The notes: generated by a model not told the origin, from the letters alone. Counted from the stretch's first letter, positions 50,987-59,590 are shown. The stretch: 64,000 bases of DNA from Ramlibacter monticola (GCF_016722785.1 NZ_JAEQNE010000001.1:1054001-1118000), one strand, 5' to 3'. Made by a program: numbers and translations.

Positions 50987-52202
50987 TTGCGGCTCCCTTG
51001 GGTTGCACCTTGCCCAGCATGGACAGCGGCACGAGGTTGGTCTGGGCGGTGAGGTCGTCGCCGCCGGCTATCGGCGGATCGTTTTCGAGTTGGCGGCACT
51101 CGTTGCGGGACTTCAGGCCGTTCTGCACCGCCTTGGCGTAAAGCTCGAAGCGGTCCTTGGCGTTGCCCCGCAGCAGAGCGTCGAAGTTGAACTCGGCGGA
51201 CTGTCTGGCGCGCTGGGCCGGCGTCATCACCTGTTTGCGCACCGCCTGCTCGATACTCACGAGGATGGGGCGGATGGCCAGCTTGTACCAGCCGTCCAGG
51301 ATCGACTCGATGCCGCTTCCCCAGGTCGTGACGTTGGAGTGATAGGCCAGCACCGGCGGGACGTCCATCCAGCGGCACAACTCCTCGACGCCGAACTGGC
51401 GCGACTCGAGCAGCTGCTGGTCCTCGGGGGACATGGCCAGCTGCTTGTATTCCATCTTCGCCTCGAGAACGTAGAGGCGGCCGGTGTTGCCGGCGGCCAT
51501 CTCGCCGAAATTCTGGCGAATCGCGTCGCGCTGGGTCTTGTTCAGGACCGAATCGACCATCAGCACGCCAGTTGGCTTGCCGTGGGCGCCGAATAGGCGG
51601 CTGGCGGTCGTCTGTGCCTTCGCCGCCTCGTCGGTCGTCGGCCGCATGAACTCCAGCTTCGACAGGCCGGTCGTGCCGTTACCCAACCCCTTCAGGTGCA
51701 GGACGTTCTCCGCGCTCAGCACGGCCACGTCGTTGCTGATCCGGTAGACGTAGACGCAACTGCCGTCCTCGAGCACGTGCTGCGTGACCTGGTCGGCCGG
51801 CATGGGCCACAAGGAGAGTGCCTCGCCCGTCCGCTCGTCCCGGTCGATCCGCGCGTAAGCGTTGCCGCGCAGGTCGTGGTTCATCATCATCGCGCGCCAG
51901 AACTCGAAAGGCGTCATACGCGCGTTCGGGCTCTCGTGCAGGAGCGAGTACAGACGCGAGCTGCGCGCCAGCGTCTTCTGCCCGTTCGCCTGTTCGTACG
52001 CGAAGAACGGCAGCGACGCGACCACGTTGGCGCGGCGCTCCACGCAGGACCAGATCGTCGCGATCTGCAGCGCGCCGTCCGCCCCGATCTGCTGCGTGTC
52101 CTCGACGAGGGCACCGGCCGGTATGGGCCGTTGCTCGCCGACCGTCTCGGCCAGCGCACCGCCGCCCCGGAACCAGCCGAGGAAAGTCTGAAGTAGTGCC
52201 AT
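50955..52202 (-). CDS. HK97-family portal protein
   Basis: The 415-residue protein matches phage portal HK97 type: IATIWSCVERRANVVASLPF, FWRAMMMNHDLRGNAYARI near residue 102 and the C-terminal ECRQLENDPPIAGGDDL, which fits the ending of the family. It forms the dodecameric DNA entry ring. It overlaps terminase by 1 nt and protease by 32 nt. Confidence 0.95.
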   Translation of the reverse strand: MALLQTFLGWFRGGGALAETVGEQRPIPAGALVEDTQQIGADGALQIATIWSCVERRANVVASLPFFAYEQANGQKTLARSSRLYSLLHESPNARMTPFEFWRAMMMNHDLRGNAYARIDRDERTGEALSLWPMPADQVTQHVLEDGSCVYVYRISNDVAVLSAENVLHLKGLGNGTTGLSKLEFMRPTTDEAAKAQTTASRLFGAHGKPTGVLMVDSVLNKTQRDAIRQNFGEMAAGNTGRLYVLEAKMEYKQLAMSPEDQQLLESRQFGVEELCRWMDVPPVLAYHSNVTTWGSGIESILDGWYKLAIRPILVSIEQAVRKQVMTPAQRARQSAEFNFDALLRGNAKDRFELYAKAVQNGLKSRNECRQLENDPPIAGGDDLTAQTNLVPLSMLGKVQPKGAANASSQDDLAQ

Positions 52203-53872
52203 CAGCCGAACACCGGGTTATTGAGGAATTCGTCCAGGTTCATGCCCGCTGGGTTCAGCGACATGAGGGACACCGCGTTGAAGGTGGCCATCAGTGGGTC
52301 GATCTTGGCCGACCCGGATGCCTGCTTCGTGATCAGGATGGCGTTGCCTTTCGGCTCCACCCTGGCGTTTCCGACGCACCAGTTCATGAGGCGCTGGCCG
52401 CCGTGCACCAGCCCGCCCTCGGCGAGCTTGCGCTCCGTCGTCTTGATCGCGCCGCCAAGGCGCCAGCCCTGGCTGACGCCGATGATCTTGTCCTGCGGCA
52501 CATCCGCCGCGACCAGCGCGTCCAGGATGCCGCCTATGCCGGCCGGGTCCGCTCCCACCTTGTCCAGCGTGCCGGCCGACTCGCACCGGGCGACGATCTC
52601 CGCCACCCCCAGCACGTCGTCGCCCATCTGGCGCACCAGCGTGAGGTCGCCATCCTTCTGGAAGTCCAGGAACCGCGGCGCCTCTTGCTTCCGGCGCTCG
52701 AGCACACTCGGATGCGCCCAGGCATGCGTCCAGAGCAACCACTCGCGCGTCTCCCGGTCGCGCCCCAGCACCGCCAGCCCCAGCAGGTCGTCCAGGCCGC
52801 CGCCGTCGATCCCAACGTCGACCACCTCGGAGCGCTCCAGCAGGTCGTCCAGTGACAGCTTCCGCGCCTGTGCCTCGAAGAAGTCTGCGCCGGCCCACCG
52901 GTTGGACATCAGCGCCAGGCCGATCTCGACGTTCCCATGCTTGGCCAGGAAGCCGCGGATCTCCTCTTCGCCCGCCTCCTGCGCCTTCGCGTACTCGCGC
53001 TCGATGAACTCGGCGTCCACCGACCGGCCCCAGTTCGGGTTCACCAGCCGGAAGTTCGCCGGGTTCCGGTGCTCTCCGGCGGCGATCATGTCCGCCGGGA
53101 ACTCGTAGATCACCGGGACGAACTTCGTATCCTTGATCCGTCCGTCCCGCACGCCGCGCGCGTAGTCCAGCTTCTGCTTGAACACCCCTGCCGGCGGGTC
53201 GTCAGACTGCGTGGTCAGGTAGATCACGAAGCCCTCGGGCCGCGACGCCAGTCCGCCGATCGCCTCGCGCAGCATGTTCGCCGCGTGCGGCTGGCTGCCG
53301 AATAGCCAGAGCTCGTCGACCAGCGTGCCGACCGACTTCGCGCCGCCGACCGTGTTGGAGTCCGCCGCCAGCACCTTCAGGGAAGCGTTGCTCTCCCGGT
53401 GGGTGATGGTCTTGATGTGCGTCTGCACGTGCATGAGCGCGGACAGCTCGACGTCAGCGTTCTCGCTGCACATGTCCCGGCTCGGGTCGAACGAATTCGA
53501 GGCAATCTCGACGGTCGGCGCCAGGATCGTGAACTTCGCCGACTGTCGCCAGTTCAGGATCAGCGCCGTCATCATGATCCCGGCGGCGATCGTGCTCTTA
53601 CCGTTCTTCTTCGGCAGGAGGATGAACCACTCGGTGATCAGCCGCCGGCCGCTGTCCGGGTCGTAGGCGCCGAACACCGACGCAACCAGGTCGAACACCC
53701 ACTGCTCGCAGATCTCGCCGAACGTCGGCGAGCCCGGCGCGTCCACCATGCGCAGGGACTTGAACACCTCCAGCGCCTGCTCCGCCACCTCCGGGAAGAT
53801 CGGCGGCGGGATGATCGACTCGCCGGCGCGCAGCCGGGCCGCCCAGTCCGGGCAGGCCGTCGAGAACTTCAC
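52202..53872 (-). CDS. Phage terminase large subunit
   Basis: The 556-residue protein has the ATPase with Walker A LLPKKNGKST near residue 86, Walker B TLVDELWLFG near residue 183 and the coupling motif YLTTQSDDP. The C-terminal nuclease has acidic clusters GIDGGGLDDL near residue 360. It pumps DNA into proheads. It starts at ATG 53872, 2 nt after the small subunit stop. Confidence 0.95.
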   Translation of the reverse strand: MKFSTACPDWAARLRAGESIIPPPIFPEVAEQALEVFKSLRMVDAPGSPTFGEICEQWVFDLVASVFGAYDPDSGRRLITEWFILLPKKNGKSTIAAGIMMTALILNWRQSAKFTILAPTVEIASNSFDPSRDMCSENADVELSALMHVQTHIKTITHRESNASLKVLAADSNTVGGAKSVGTLVDELWLFGSQPHAANMLREAIGGLASRPEGFVIYLTTQSDDPPAGVFKQKLDYARGVRDGRIKDTKFVPVIYEFPADMIAAGEHRNPANFRLVNPNWGRSVDAEFIEREYAKAQEAGEEEIRGFLAKHGNVEIGLALMSNRWAGADFFEAQARKLSLDDLLERSEVVDVGIDGGGLDDLLGLAVLGRDRETREWLLWTHAWAHPSVLERRKQEAPRFLDFQKDGDLTLVRQMGDDVLGVAEIVARCESAGTLDKVGADPAGIGGILDALVAADVPQDKIIGVSQGWRLGGAIKTTERKLAEGGLVHGGQRLMNWCVGNARVEPKGNAILITKQASGSAKIDPLMATFNAVSLMSLNPAGMNLDEFLNNPVFG

Positions 53873-53874
53873 GG

Positions 53875-54267
53875 TCAGACCTTCTTACCGCCGGAGGCGA
53901 CCAGCTTCGGCGGCGCCGCGGCGGCGAACCGGCCGCCGGCTGCCTGCTTGGCCCTGCCTGCCGCCTCTTCCTTCTTGCCGCCGTCGCCCTTTTTCGTGTG
54001 CGTGTACTGCACCGCCGCAATGGCGGCGCGAACCTGCAGGGAGCTGGCTTCGACCTTCCCGAGCGCGACGTCCTGCAGCAACTGCAGCATGTCCCGGTCC
54101 GCCATCGGCACTGGCTCTGACCGGGAGCGCTTCAGCGCGCCGCCATGCCCCTGCGGCTCCAGTTCGACAGCCACGGCCGCCCCGGCGGGCGACTTCGGGG
54201 ACGGCATTTTCGGCTTCCGGCCAGCCCCCGGACGGGCGCCGCCGCTTCGTCCTTTGACTCCGGCCAT
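53875..54267 (-). CDS. Phage terminase small subunit
   Basis: The 130-residue protein begins MAGVKGRSGGARPGAGRKPK, the typical small-terminase start of this family. A short helical domain MADRDMLQLLQDVALGKVEA follows, with a Lys/Ala-rich C-terminus. Start ATG 54267 has AGGGGA upstream; the frame is open further upstream without similarity. It recognises the packaging site and is 2 nt from the large subunit. Confidence 0.82.
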   Translation of the reverse strand: MAGVKGRSGGARPGAGRKPKMPSPKSPAGAAVAVELEPQGHGGALKRSRSEPVPMADRDMLQLLQDVALGKVEASSLQVRAAIAAVQYTHTKKGDGGKKEEAAGRAKQAAGGRFAAAAPPKLVASGGKKV

Positions 54268-54358
54268 TTGATTCCCCTTTTGAAATGGGGGAAGTTTTGT
54301 CTCCGTGCGGAACCATGTGGTTTCGAGACCCGCATCGAGCCAGACTTCTTCCCGCCCC

Positions 54359-54991
54359 CTACCCCTCCAGCAGACCGGAACCCTTGGCCCGGTTGCACCT
54401 CCTGCACGCGCACCGCACGTTCTCGTAGCTGTGCGCTCCACCCTTGGCCAACGGCACAACGTGCTCGAGCTCCGGTGCGTTCGGCTCCGTGGTTCCGCTC
54501 AGTTCCTTTGGCGTGTCGCGCCCACACAGGTAACAGCTCCAGCCGTCCCTGTCGAAGACCCGCCACTTGCTCACGGGTTGGTACTCGCAGCCGAACTTCT
54601 CGGCTCGCCGCCTATGCGAACTGCCGCTCCTGACCTTCCGCGTCGCTGCGTCCCTGCACTCCGTGGTGCAGTAGTGCGTGCGCAGGCTTCCGTACTCTGG
54701 CGCGTACACGGTGCCACACCAGCGGCACGGCCTCGGATCGCTGTTCCTGGCCTGCTCCTGCTTGGCGCGGTTGCTGGCGGCATTTCTGCACTTATCCCCG
54801 CACCAACGCGCCGAGGCTTTCTTCACCGTTGCCAGCGAACCGCAGCGCTGGCACTTGATCTCGTACCTTGTGGACCACGAATGGCCTCCAGAGGTGCTGC
54901 CAAGCGGCCTACCTCTCCCGCGCTTCTGCGTGATCAGCGACGAAAAGCCTGCGCCGCCTGCGGTCAGGCGCGCATAATCCGTGTCAGCCAT
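54359..54991 (-). CDS. HNH endonuclease with three zinc-ribbon-like Cys groups
   Basis: The 210-residue protein has cysteine groups CQRC...CGDKC and CRWC...CTTEC. The HNH domain follows: CYLCGRD, LEHVVPLAKGG and NVRCACRRCNRAKG. The extra ribbons suggest DNA binding and possible homing. It lies between a canonical phage HNH gene and terminase. It may help packaging or be a selfish insertion. Confidence 0.85.
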   Translation of the reverse strand: MADTDYARLTAGGAGFSSLITQKRGRGRPLGSTSGGHSWSTRYEIKCQRCGSLATVKKASARWCGDKCRNAASNRAKQEQARNSDPRPCRWCGTVYAPEYGSLRTHYCTTECRDAATRKVRSGSSHRRRAEKFGCEYQPVSKWRVFDRDGWSCYLCGRDTPKELSGTTEPNAPELEHVVPLAKGGAHSYENVRCACRRCNRAKGSGLLEG

Positions 54992-55016
54992 GCCGACTCC
55001 TACTCGGTGGTGGTTA

Positions 55017-55051
55017 GAAGCCCGGGCGCTGCGTCAACAGCTCCGGGCTTC
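55017..55051 (-). terminator. Hairpin between two HNH genes
   Basis: GAAGCCCGG (55017-55025) and CCGGGCTTC (55043-55051) form a perfect 9-bp stem around a 17-nt loop. A T-rich tail follows only on the plus strand. It separates the two nuclease genes. Confidence 0.45.
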
Positions 55052-55062
55052 GGTCTTTCTGG

Positions 55063-55407
55063 TCAGTGCTGCCCGCAGATGCAGGGCGTCGAGAGCCAGC
55101 CTCCTGCAGCCCGCATACGGGCCTCGCACTTGGACTTGGCGTCGTGGTGCGATGCACAAAGGCTGTTGCCGTTCGCCTCGAGGTCGTCCGCGCCGCCGGC
55201 CCACAGCGGGACACGGTGATCGGGGACGGTCGATGCGCTCACCCGGCCGTCCTTGGTGCACTCCTCACAGAGCGGGCGGTCAGCCAAGAAGCGAGCCCGG
55301 CGCTTCACCGCGGCGCTTCCCCGCAGGCGATCGTCTCCGGCCTGCTGGGTGGGGATGCGCTGGGTCACCAGCGTGGCCAGCCGCGGCTTCAGCGTGGTCA
55401 GCTTCAC
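55063..55407 (-). CDS. Phage HNH endonuclease (HK97 gp74-like)
   Basis: The 114-residue protein has the compact HNH layout LCEECTKDGRV, PDHRVPLWAGGADDL and NSLCASHHDAK. Start is GTG 55407 in a GTGA overlap. In HK97-like phages an HNH nuclease next to terminase is required for genome packaging, and this gene fits that role by size and position. Confidence 0.88.
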   Translation of the reverse strand: MKLTTLKPRLATLVTQRIPTQQAGDDRLRGSAAVKRRARFLADRPLCEECTKDGRVSASTVPDHRVPLWAGGADDLEANGNSLCASHHDAKSKCEARMRAAGGWLSTPCICGQH

Positions 55408-55937
55408 GAGCCCTGCCGCGTGGCGATCTGGCGCAGCGCCTCGCTGGAGTCCTTGCTCCCGCGGCTGCTGCCGAACTCGAACTGGTGCGCATCGCGCAGG
55501 CACAGCCCGAAGATGCCGGCGATGGTGGACAGCAGGCCGACCACCTCACCGGGGATTTCCTTGCGGAACAGCGTGAGTACCACCAGGCAGGCGATGAGGC
55601 CGATGGCGTCCATCGCGACCATCGCGTTGGCGCGCGCGTTCACCTTGCCGGCCTGCAGGAAGGCGATGTCGCGCATGCGAGCGTCCTGCCTGTCGGCGAG
55701 GTATGCCTTGTCCAGGTCCGCCTCGTTCTGCATCAGGGCCGTCCGGAACTGGATGGCCAGCGCCGGGTCGGCTGTCACAGCGGCCAGCGCCTCGTCGCCC
55801 GTGCCCTTGCCGGTGACCTGCTTGGCGATCTCCACGACGGCGCCCGCGGCCTGTTCCGCCTTGTCGCTGCCGGTGAGCCACTTCACGATGGCGGGCGCGA
55901 ACTGCGCCAGGCCCATGGCGATGGTGATCGGATCCAT
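55404..55937 (-). CDS. Phage membrane protein, holin-like
   Basis: The 177-residue protein has an amphipathic N-terminus, a helical soluble middle with DKAYLADRQDARMRD, and two to three membrane segments (MVAMDAIGLIACLVVLTLF, VVGLLSTIAGIFGLCL). It lies directly after the endolysin and may be a second holin of the 3TM type or a membrane lysis accessory. Family assignment is tentative. Confidence 0.6.
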   Translation of the reverse strand: MDPITIAMGLAQFAPAIVKWLTGSDKAEQAAGAVVEIAKQVTGKGTGDEALAAVTADPALAIQFRTALMQNEADLDKAYLADRQDARMRDIAFLQAGKVNARANAMVAMDAIGLIACLVVLTLFRKEIPGEVVGLLSTIAGIFGLCLRDAHQFEFGSSRGSKDSSEALRQIATRQGS

Positions 55938-55939
55938 GT

Positions 55940-56503
55940 TCAGGCTCCCAGTACGTTCTTGGCGACAGCGAACCGAGCCAGCCGGTCGGCCAGGCCGTTC
56001 GTGCCGCCGTTGATCCTGCGCGTGATCTGCTCGAAGTTGCCGGCGTCGGCCAGCTCGTTCAGCCCCTTCCGGGCCCAGAAGTCGGCAGCGGACAGCGCCG
56101 CCCATTCCGGCTCGGCCAGGCGGTGCGGCTCCTGCTCGAAGTCGGGCACTCGGGTGCCGCACTTCACGCGGAGGTGATCACGCGCGGCTGCGTGGTTGGC
56201 GCGGCCGGTGACCTGGATCAGGCCGTGGCCGCGGAACTTGAAGCCGTCGCCCGGCTGGGTGTTGCCCAGGTCGGCGCGGCCTTCGTAGCGGGCCTGCGCG
56301 GGGACCTGCGCCGGGTTCCAGATCTCGGTCGTGAACCGCAGGCCGGCGGATTCGTGGCCGATCTGGGCCAGGAACGCGGCGGCGCGCGCGGGCGTGGTGA
56401 TCTCGAAGGCGTCCAGCGCCTGCTGCAGGTACGCGAGCCAGCTCTGGGCCCGCACGATGCCGGCGCCGGTGGCGCTGGCCAGGGTCTGCAGCGTGAGGAT
56501 CAT
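55940..56503 (-). CDS. Phage endolysin, glycoside hydrolase family 19
   Basis: The 187-residue protein has the GH19 catalytic segments FLAQIGHESAGLRFTTE (with the first catalytic Glu) and FRGHGLIQVTGRANH, then ITRRINGGTNGL. This is the chitinase-like muramidase fold of many lambdoid phages. Start ATG 56503 overlaps the holin stop by one base. It cleaves peptidoglycan at lysis. No signal peptide, so it needs the holin. Confidence 0.92.
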   Translation of the reverse strand: MILTLQTLASATGAGIVRAQSWLAYLQQALDAFEITTPARAAAFLAQIGHESAGLRFTTEIWNPAQVPAQARYEGRADLGNTQPGDGFKFRGHGLIQVTGRANHAAARDHLRVKCGTRVPDFEQEPHRLAEPEWAALSAADFWARKGLNELADAGNFEQITRRINGGTNGLADRLARFAVAKNVLGA

Positions 56504-56748
56504 CACCGCTCCATCAGCTTGGCCGCGGCGATCGCCTGTTCGCGCTGGTCGCGCCGCCAGTTGAACCAGAACTGCGTCAGGAAGCCCAGGACGGCGACGG
56601 CGAGGCCGGCGACGCCGACGACGCTCGTGATCTCGTCCCCGGTCAGGTTGAACTCGCACGCGCCCCATGCGCCACTGGCGACCGCTGAGCCGGCGTACAT
56701 GGCTTTGCTTGCCGCCTGGCTGGCGGCTTCTGCTGTTTCTCGGATCAT
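56503..56748 (-). CDS. Phage holin, single or double membrane-spanning
   Basis: The 81-residue protein has a soluble Ala-rich N-terminus and one clear membrane helix (SVVGVAGLAVAVLGFLTQFWF) followed by a basic tail NWRRDQREQ. It resembles class II/HP1-type holins. It immediately precedes the endolysin, as holins do. Confidence 0.75.
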   Translation of the reverse strand: MIRETAEAASQAASKAMYAGSAVASGAWGACEFNLTGDEITSVVGVAGLAVAVLGFLTQFWFNWRRDQREQAIAAAKLMER

Positions 56749-56750
56749 GG

Positions 56751-56852
56751 TCAGGTGAAGTCGAGGGGCCAGCAAACCATCGCGCCGCCGCACCACAGCA
56801 TGCAGCCGATCTGCGCGTAGGCGAGGGTCCAGCCGAGGAAGAGGATGGGCAT
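56751..56852 (-). CDS. Very small membrane protein (33 aa)
   Basis: A 33-codon ORF, MPILFLGWTLAYAQIGCMLW..., is a single hydrophobic helix with Cys residues. It starts at ATG 56852, overlaps neither neighbour in frame, and ends 3 nt before the holin start. It is tightly packed in the lysis cassette, so it may be a real lysis helper. It is too short for common ORF cutoffs. Confidence 0.5.
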   Translation of the reverse strand: MPILFLGWTLAYAQIGCMLWCGGAMVCWPLDFT

Positions 56853-56854
56853 GG

Positions 56855-56977
56855 TCAGGCCACCTTGGCGAACATCAGCGCGACGCGGGCCGCGTCGACC
56901 GGGCCGGCGTACCTGCGCGCGACGCGGTAGTGCGCGAAGAACAGCGCGATGCGATTCGGCTTCTTGCGTTGCAGCAT
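56855..56977 (-). CDS. Very small basic protein (40 aa)
   Basis: A 40-codon ORF starting MLQRKKPNRIALFFAHYRVA has an excellent ribosome site (AAGGA, 6 nt spacing) and ends 2 nt before the 33-residue ORF. It is the first gene behind the structured late leader. No homologue is known to me; coupling and the ribosome site argue that it is translated. Confidence 0.5.
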   Translation of the reverse strand: MLQRKKPNRIALFFAHYRVARRYAGPVDAARVALMFAKVA

Positions 56978-57398
56978 GGGCGTTCCTTGTAGGGGTCCAA
57001 CGCGCCGCCCGGCCGGGTGGAGAGGCCGGGTGATCCGGGCGGCGGTTGGTGCCTGCGATTGCGCGCATCGCAGGTAGCGCCCAGCGGGTTCCTCCGGGAA
57101 AGCGCCTAGAAGGACGCGCTCGGGAGGTGTGGGTGAGCTGGGGTTTGCGGCAAAGGGCGGGGCGCTGCTTGTGCGAGGTGGCGGTCAGGACTTGTGCTGC
57201 GCGAACTGCCTGCTGCCTTGGATTGCTATTCAGCGTCCCCGAAACGACGAAGCCCGCACGTGGCGGGCTTCAGATTCTGGAGGCAATTTCCCCGTCAGGT
57301 CGAGCCGAGGGCGCTACGGGCGCTGTCTCGGGTGTCCGGCGGAGAGGTGCCGCGCGACAGGCTCAGCGGCCTGTGCCATCGGCGAGGGCAAGTGTAAA
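56978..57398 (-). promoter_or_regulatory. Structured late leader between Q-like gene and lysis genes
   Basis: This 421-bp stretch without a credible gene holds at least three perfect stems: 57003-57012 with 57035-57044 (10 bp), 57052-57059 with 57067-57074 (8 bp) and 57249-57271 (9 bp). In lambdoid phages the late promoter, the Q-utilisation site and a terminator lie in this place. No clear promoter elements are recognised. Confidence 0.55.
57249..57271 (-). terminator. Candidate early late-leader terminator (tR'-like)
   Basis: GAAGCCCGC-ACGTG-GCGGGCTTC is a perfect 9-bp stem with a 5-nt loop. The minus-strand tail is GTCGTTTCG, weak in T. It lies about 130 nt from the end of the Q-like gene, the usual place of tR' in lambdoid phages. 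Confidence 0.45.
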
Positions 57399-58094
57399 TC
57401 AGCCGTCACGGTTGTGCAAGCGATTGCTGATGCCCTGTCGCGCGCGGTGCACGCAGGAGTCGAGGTAGTTCGCCAGCTTCCGACCTTCCTGCCCGTGCGG
57501 AACTGGCGCGACGCCGCTGCCCTGGCAGGTCGGGCAGGCGCGGTTCGACAGCTTCGGCGCACCCTGAATCAGGCGGAACTTCCGGCCGTCGCACGACTGG
57601 CACGTCTGGTCCAGCCAGTACCGAATGACGCCGGCCGCCTTCGACGCAGCATCCTCCATGCCCCACATCGCGGCCCGGATCGTGAGCTGCTCGCGCACCT
57701 CGGGCAGGGCCTTCAGCTTCTGCAACAGCAGCGCCGTCTCGTGGAGGTGCCACTGGTGGGCGGTGCGCTTCGCGGCCTCGGTCGGCTTCAGCCACACCGG
57801 CGCCTTGTCCGGCGCCTCGCGCCACGCGGTCAGGCCGTCGACCAGTTCCAGCGTCCCGGCCAGCCGGTCGACCGCCGCCGAGCCCATGCGCGCCGGCTTC
57901 TCCGAGCCCTCGTACTCGCTGTGCAGGCGCAGCAGCGCGCCGCCCAGCCGGGTCTCGCTCCAGGCGGCCGCGATCAGGATGTCCACGGCGCCGCGCCGGT
58001 GCGACTCCACCGACAGGTCGCTGGTGTTGCTCGCAGTCTCGTATTGCTCTTCGATACCCGGCCGCTCGTTGGCGGTGTTCGTGTCTGCCAGCAT
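57399..58094 (-). CDS. Q-like late-gene antitermination protein
   Basis: The 231-residue protein has a helical N-terminus and a C-terminal zinc finger CQSCDGRKFRL ... CPTCQGSG, the cysteine layout of phage Q-type antiterminators. A short helical end NYLDSCVHRARQGIS follows. Its position at the end of the early genes and just before the lysis cassette supports this role. Start ATG 58094 has AAAGGAAAAGG upstream. Functional proof is lacking. Confidence 0.62.
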   Translation of the reverse strand: MLADTNTANERPGIEEQYETASNTSDLSVESHRRGAVDILIAAAWSETRLGGALLRLHSEYEGSEKPARMGSAAVDRLAGTLELVDGLTAWREAPDKAPVWLKPTEAAKRTAHQWHLHETALLLQKLKALPEVREQLTIRAAMWGMEDAASKAAGVIRYWLDQTCQSCDGRKFRLIQGAPKLSNRACPTCQGSGVAPVPHGQEGRKLANYLDSCVHRARQGISNRLHNRDG

Positions 58095-58117
58095 CCTTTT
58101 CCTTTCGTGTTACTTCT

Positions 58118-58312
58118 TCAGCCGCCGCACATGGCGTGGGTGGCGCGCTCGCAGGCGTCCGGCGAGATCGGGCGGGCGTCCCAGACCGGCGGCGGAACCT
58201 GCGGTGCGGGCTTCGGGGCCGGCGCCGGCTGCGCGACCTCGGTCACCTCCACGCCGGGCATGTAGACGGCGCCGTCGAAAGCGCCGGGGATGTGTGCGAA
58301 GGCGAGATTCAT
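58118..58312 (-). CDS. Small hypothetical phage protein
   Basis: The 64-residue protein has a proline-rich middle (PAPAPKPAPQVPPPVW) and no membrane segment. It overlaps the upstream gene by 4 nt, is the last gene of the early run before the Q-like gene, and has unknown function. Confidence 0.55.
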   Translation of the reverse strand: MNLAFAHIPGAFDGAVYMPGVEVTEVAQPAPAPKPAPQVPPPVWDARPISPDACERATHAMCGG

Positions 58313-58797
58313 GCGGCCATCCTGTTCGTGTTCGTGTCCACAGCCAGCGCCTCGGGGCAGTACACCTCGCCCATCCTGATGCGGCGCAGCACCTCGTCCT
58401 GCGCGAGGTTCATCTGGCGCGGCGAGCTGGCGGCCAGGATCTCCTCGTAGAGGGCAATGGCTTCCTTCAGGGTCTCCAAGCCGGGCCCGGTGAATCCGAA
58501 GCGGCCGTGGTCGCAGCGGATGCGCGCGGCTTCCATCAGCGCCTTCTGGGCGGCCTGGAACAGCTCGACGCCCTGCTGCCCGATCTGCTCGCTGCGGATC
58601 AGGCCGACGTTGATGACGACGGCGATGCGGTCGAACAGATCCTGGTCGGCGCCGCCGCCGCGAAGTTGCGCGAAGGCGTCGTGAATGCGCAGCATGCAGC
58701 CCTGCACCTGGCGCGCGGACATCGGGCGGCATGCGGCGAGCAGGTCCAGCGGGTGCATGCCGGGCTGGTACTTGCGATGGGTGCGCTTGCGGCTCAT
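58309..58797 (-). CDS. Hypothetical phage protein (162 aa)
   Basis: The protein is mostly helical (LFDRIAVVINVGLIRSEQI, LKEAIALYEEILAA). It begins MSRKRTHRKYQPGMHPLDLL, a basic segment. It is coupled to both neighbours by 4-nt overlaps. I recognise no family; it lies in the nin-like early region. Confidence 0.65.
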   Translation of the reverse strand: MSRKRTHRKYQPGMHPLDLLAACRPMSARQVQGCMLRIHDAFAQLRGGGADQDLFDRIAVVINVGLIRSEQIGQQGVELFQAAQKALMEAARIRCDHGRFGFTGPGLETLKEAIALYEEILAASSPRQMNLAQDEVLRRIRMGEVYCPEALAVDTNTNRMAA

Positions 58798-59072
58798 TCC
58801 AGCCCCAGGAGTTCGTCCAGCCGGTGGAAGTACCACGCGGTCACCAGATGGATCGCGCCGAGGGCGCCGCCGAATGCGAGGATGATCGCCGCCGCCCAGT
58901 CCTGCCACGGGCCGCCGCGCTGCATCCACTGGAACGCAAACAGCGCGACGACGGCGCCTGCGGCGGTCGCCACGACGCTCATCTCCACGGCCAGCCAGAG
59001 CATGGACAGAACCGGGAGCCGGGAGCCGAGGGACTGGATTCGTTCCATGCGGCGGTGTTCTTTCGGGGTCAT
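58794..59072 (-). CDS. Small phage membrane protein (92 aa)
   Basis: The protein has a basic N-terminus MTPKEHRRMERIQ and two membrane helices (LWLAVEMSVVATAAGAVVAL, WAAAIILAFGGALGAIHLVT). It is not next to the lysis genes. It overlaps both neighbours by 4 nt. The function is unknown. Confidence 0.6.
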   Translation of the reverse strand: MTPKEHRRMERIQSLGSRLPVLSMLWLAVEMSVVATAAGAVVALFAFQWMQRGGPWQDWAAAIILAFGGALGAIHLVTAWYFHRLDELLGLE

Positions 59073-59590
59073 GCGGCCTCCAGAGGTGTTGCGTTCAGGT
59101 GGGCGAGCGCGCGGCCGGCGGCGCGCCGGAAGCGTTCGGGCTCGGTCGGGTCGGTGGCGATCTGGCGCCAGGCCAGCACCTGGCGGGCATGCCCGGACAT
59201 GAAGGCGAAGCGCTTCTGGCGGGCCGGGGCGGGGCCCTGGTCCAGCCACGCATGGCAGGCCGCGCAGCCCCAGGTGCTGTAGCAGTCGTCCGCCTTGCGG
59301 GCGCCGGCTTTGCCGTGCTCGCCGAGGTTGGAATGGCATGCCACCGTGGTGTCGGTCCGGTGGGTGCACACCGCCGGCACCAGCAGCAGGCAGGGGCGAT
59401 CGCGCGCCATCTCCAGCAGCGCGGCATCCCGGTAGGCTTCGTCCTTCGGTGCGGGCACGGGGACAGCGGCGGCCGGCGCGTACACGCCGCGGTGCAGGGC
59501 ACGCGTGGGCGTCGACAGCGCGCGCAGGTTCGCCTCGCGCTCGGCGGCGCGGCGCTCTTGACGGTCGGCCGGCTTGCGGAAGGCGCTCAT
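59069..59590 (-). CDS. DUF1364-like phage nuclease-fold protein
   Basis: The 173-residue protein has the cysteine/histidine layout CLLLVPAVC, TVACHSN and CAACHAWLDQG, which matches phage DUF1364 proteins, HNH-like metal-binding proteins of unknown role. An N-terminal basic region EERRAAEREANLRALS-like precedes it. It is coupled to neighbours by 4-nt overlaps. Confidence 0.68.
   Translation of the reverse strand: MSAFRKPADRQERRAAEREANLRALSTPTRALHRGVYAPAAAVPVPAPKDEAYRDAALLEMARDRPCLLLVPAVCTHRTDTTVACHSNLGEHGKAGARKADDCYSTWGCAACHAWLDQGPAPARQKRFAFMSGHARQVLAWRQIATDPTEPERFRRAAGRALAHLNATPLEAA

Noticed and set aside
57046-57468. 140-codon plus-strand frame across the late leader
   Set aside because: Opposite to all phage genes, no ribosome site, composition like random translation, and it crosses the end of the Q-like gene.
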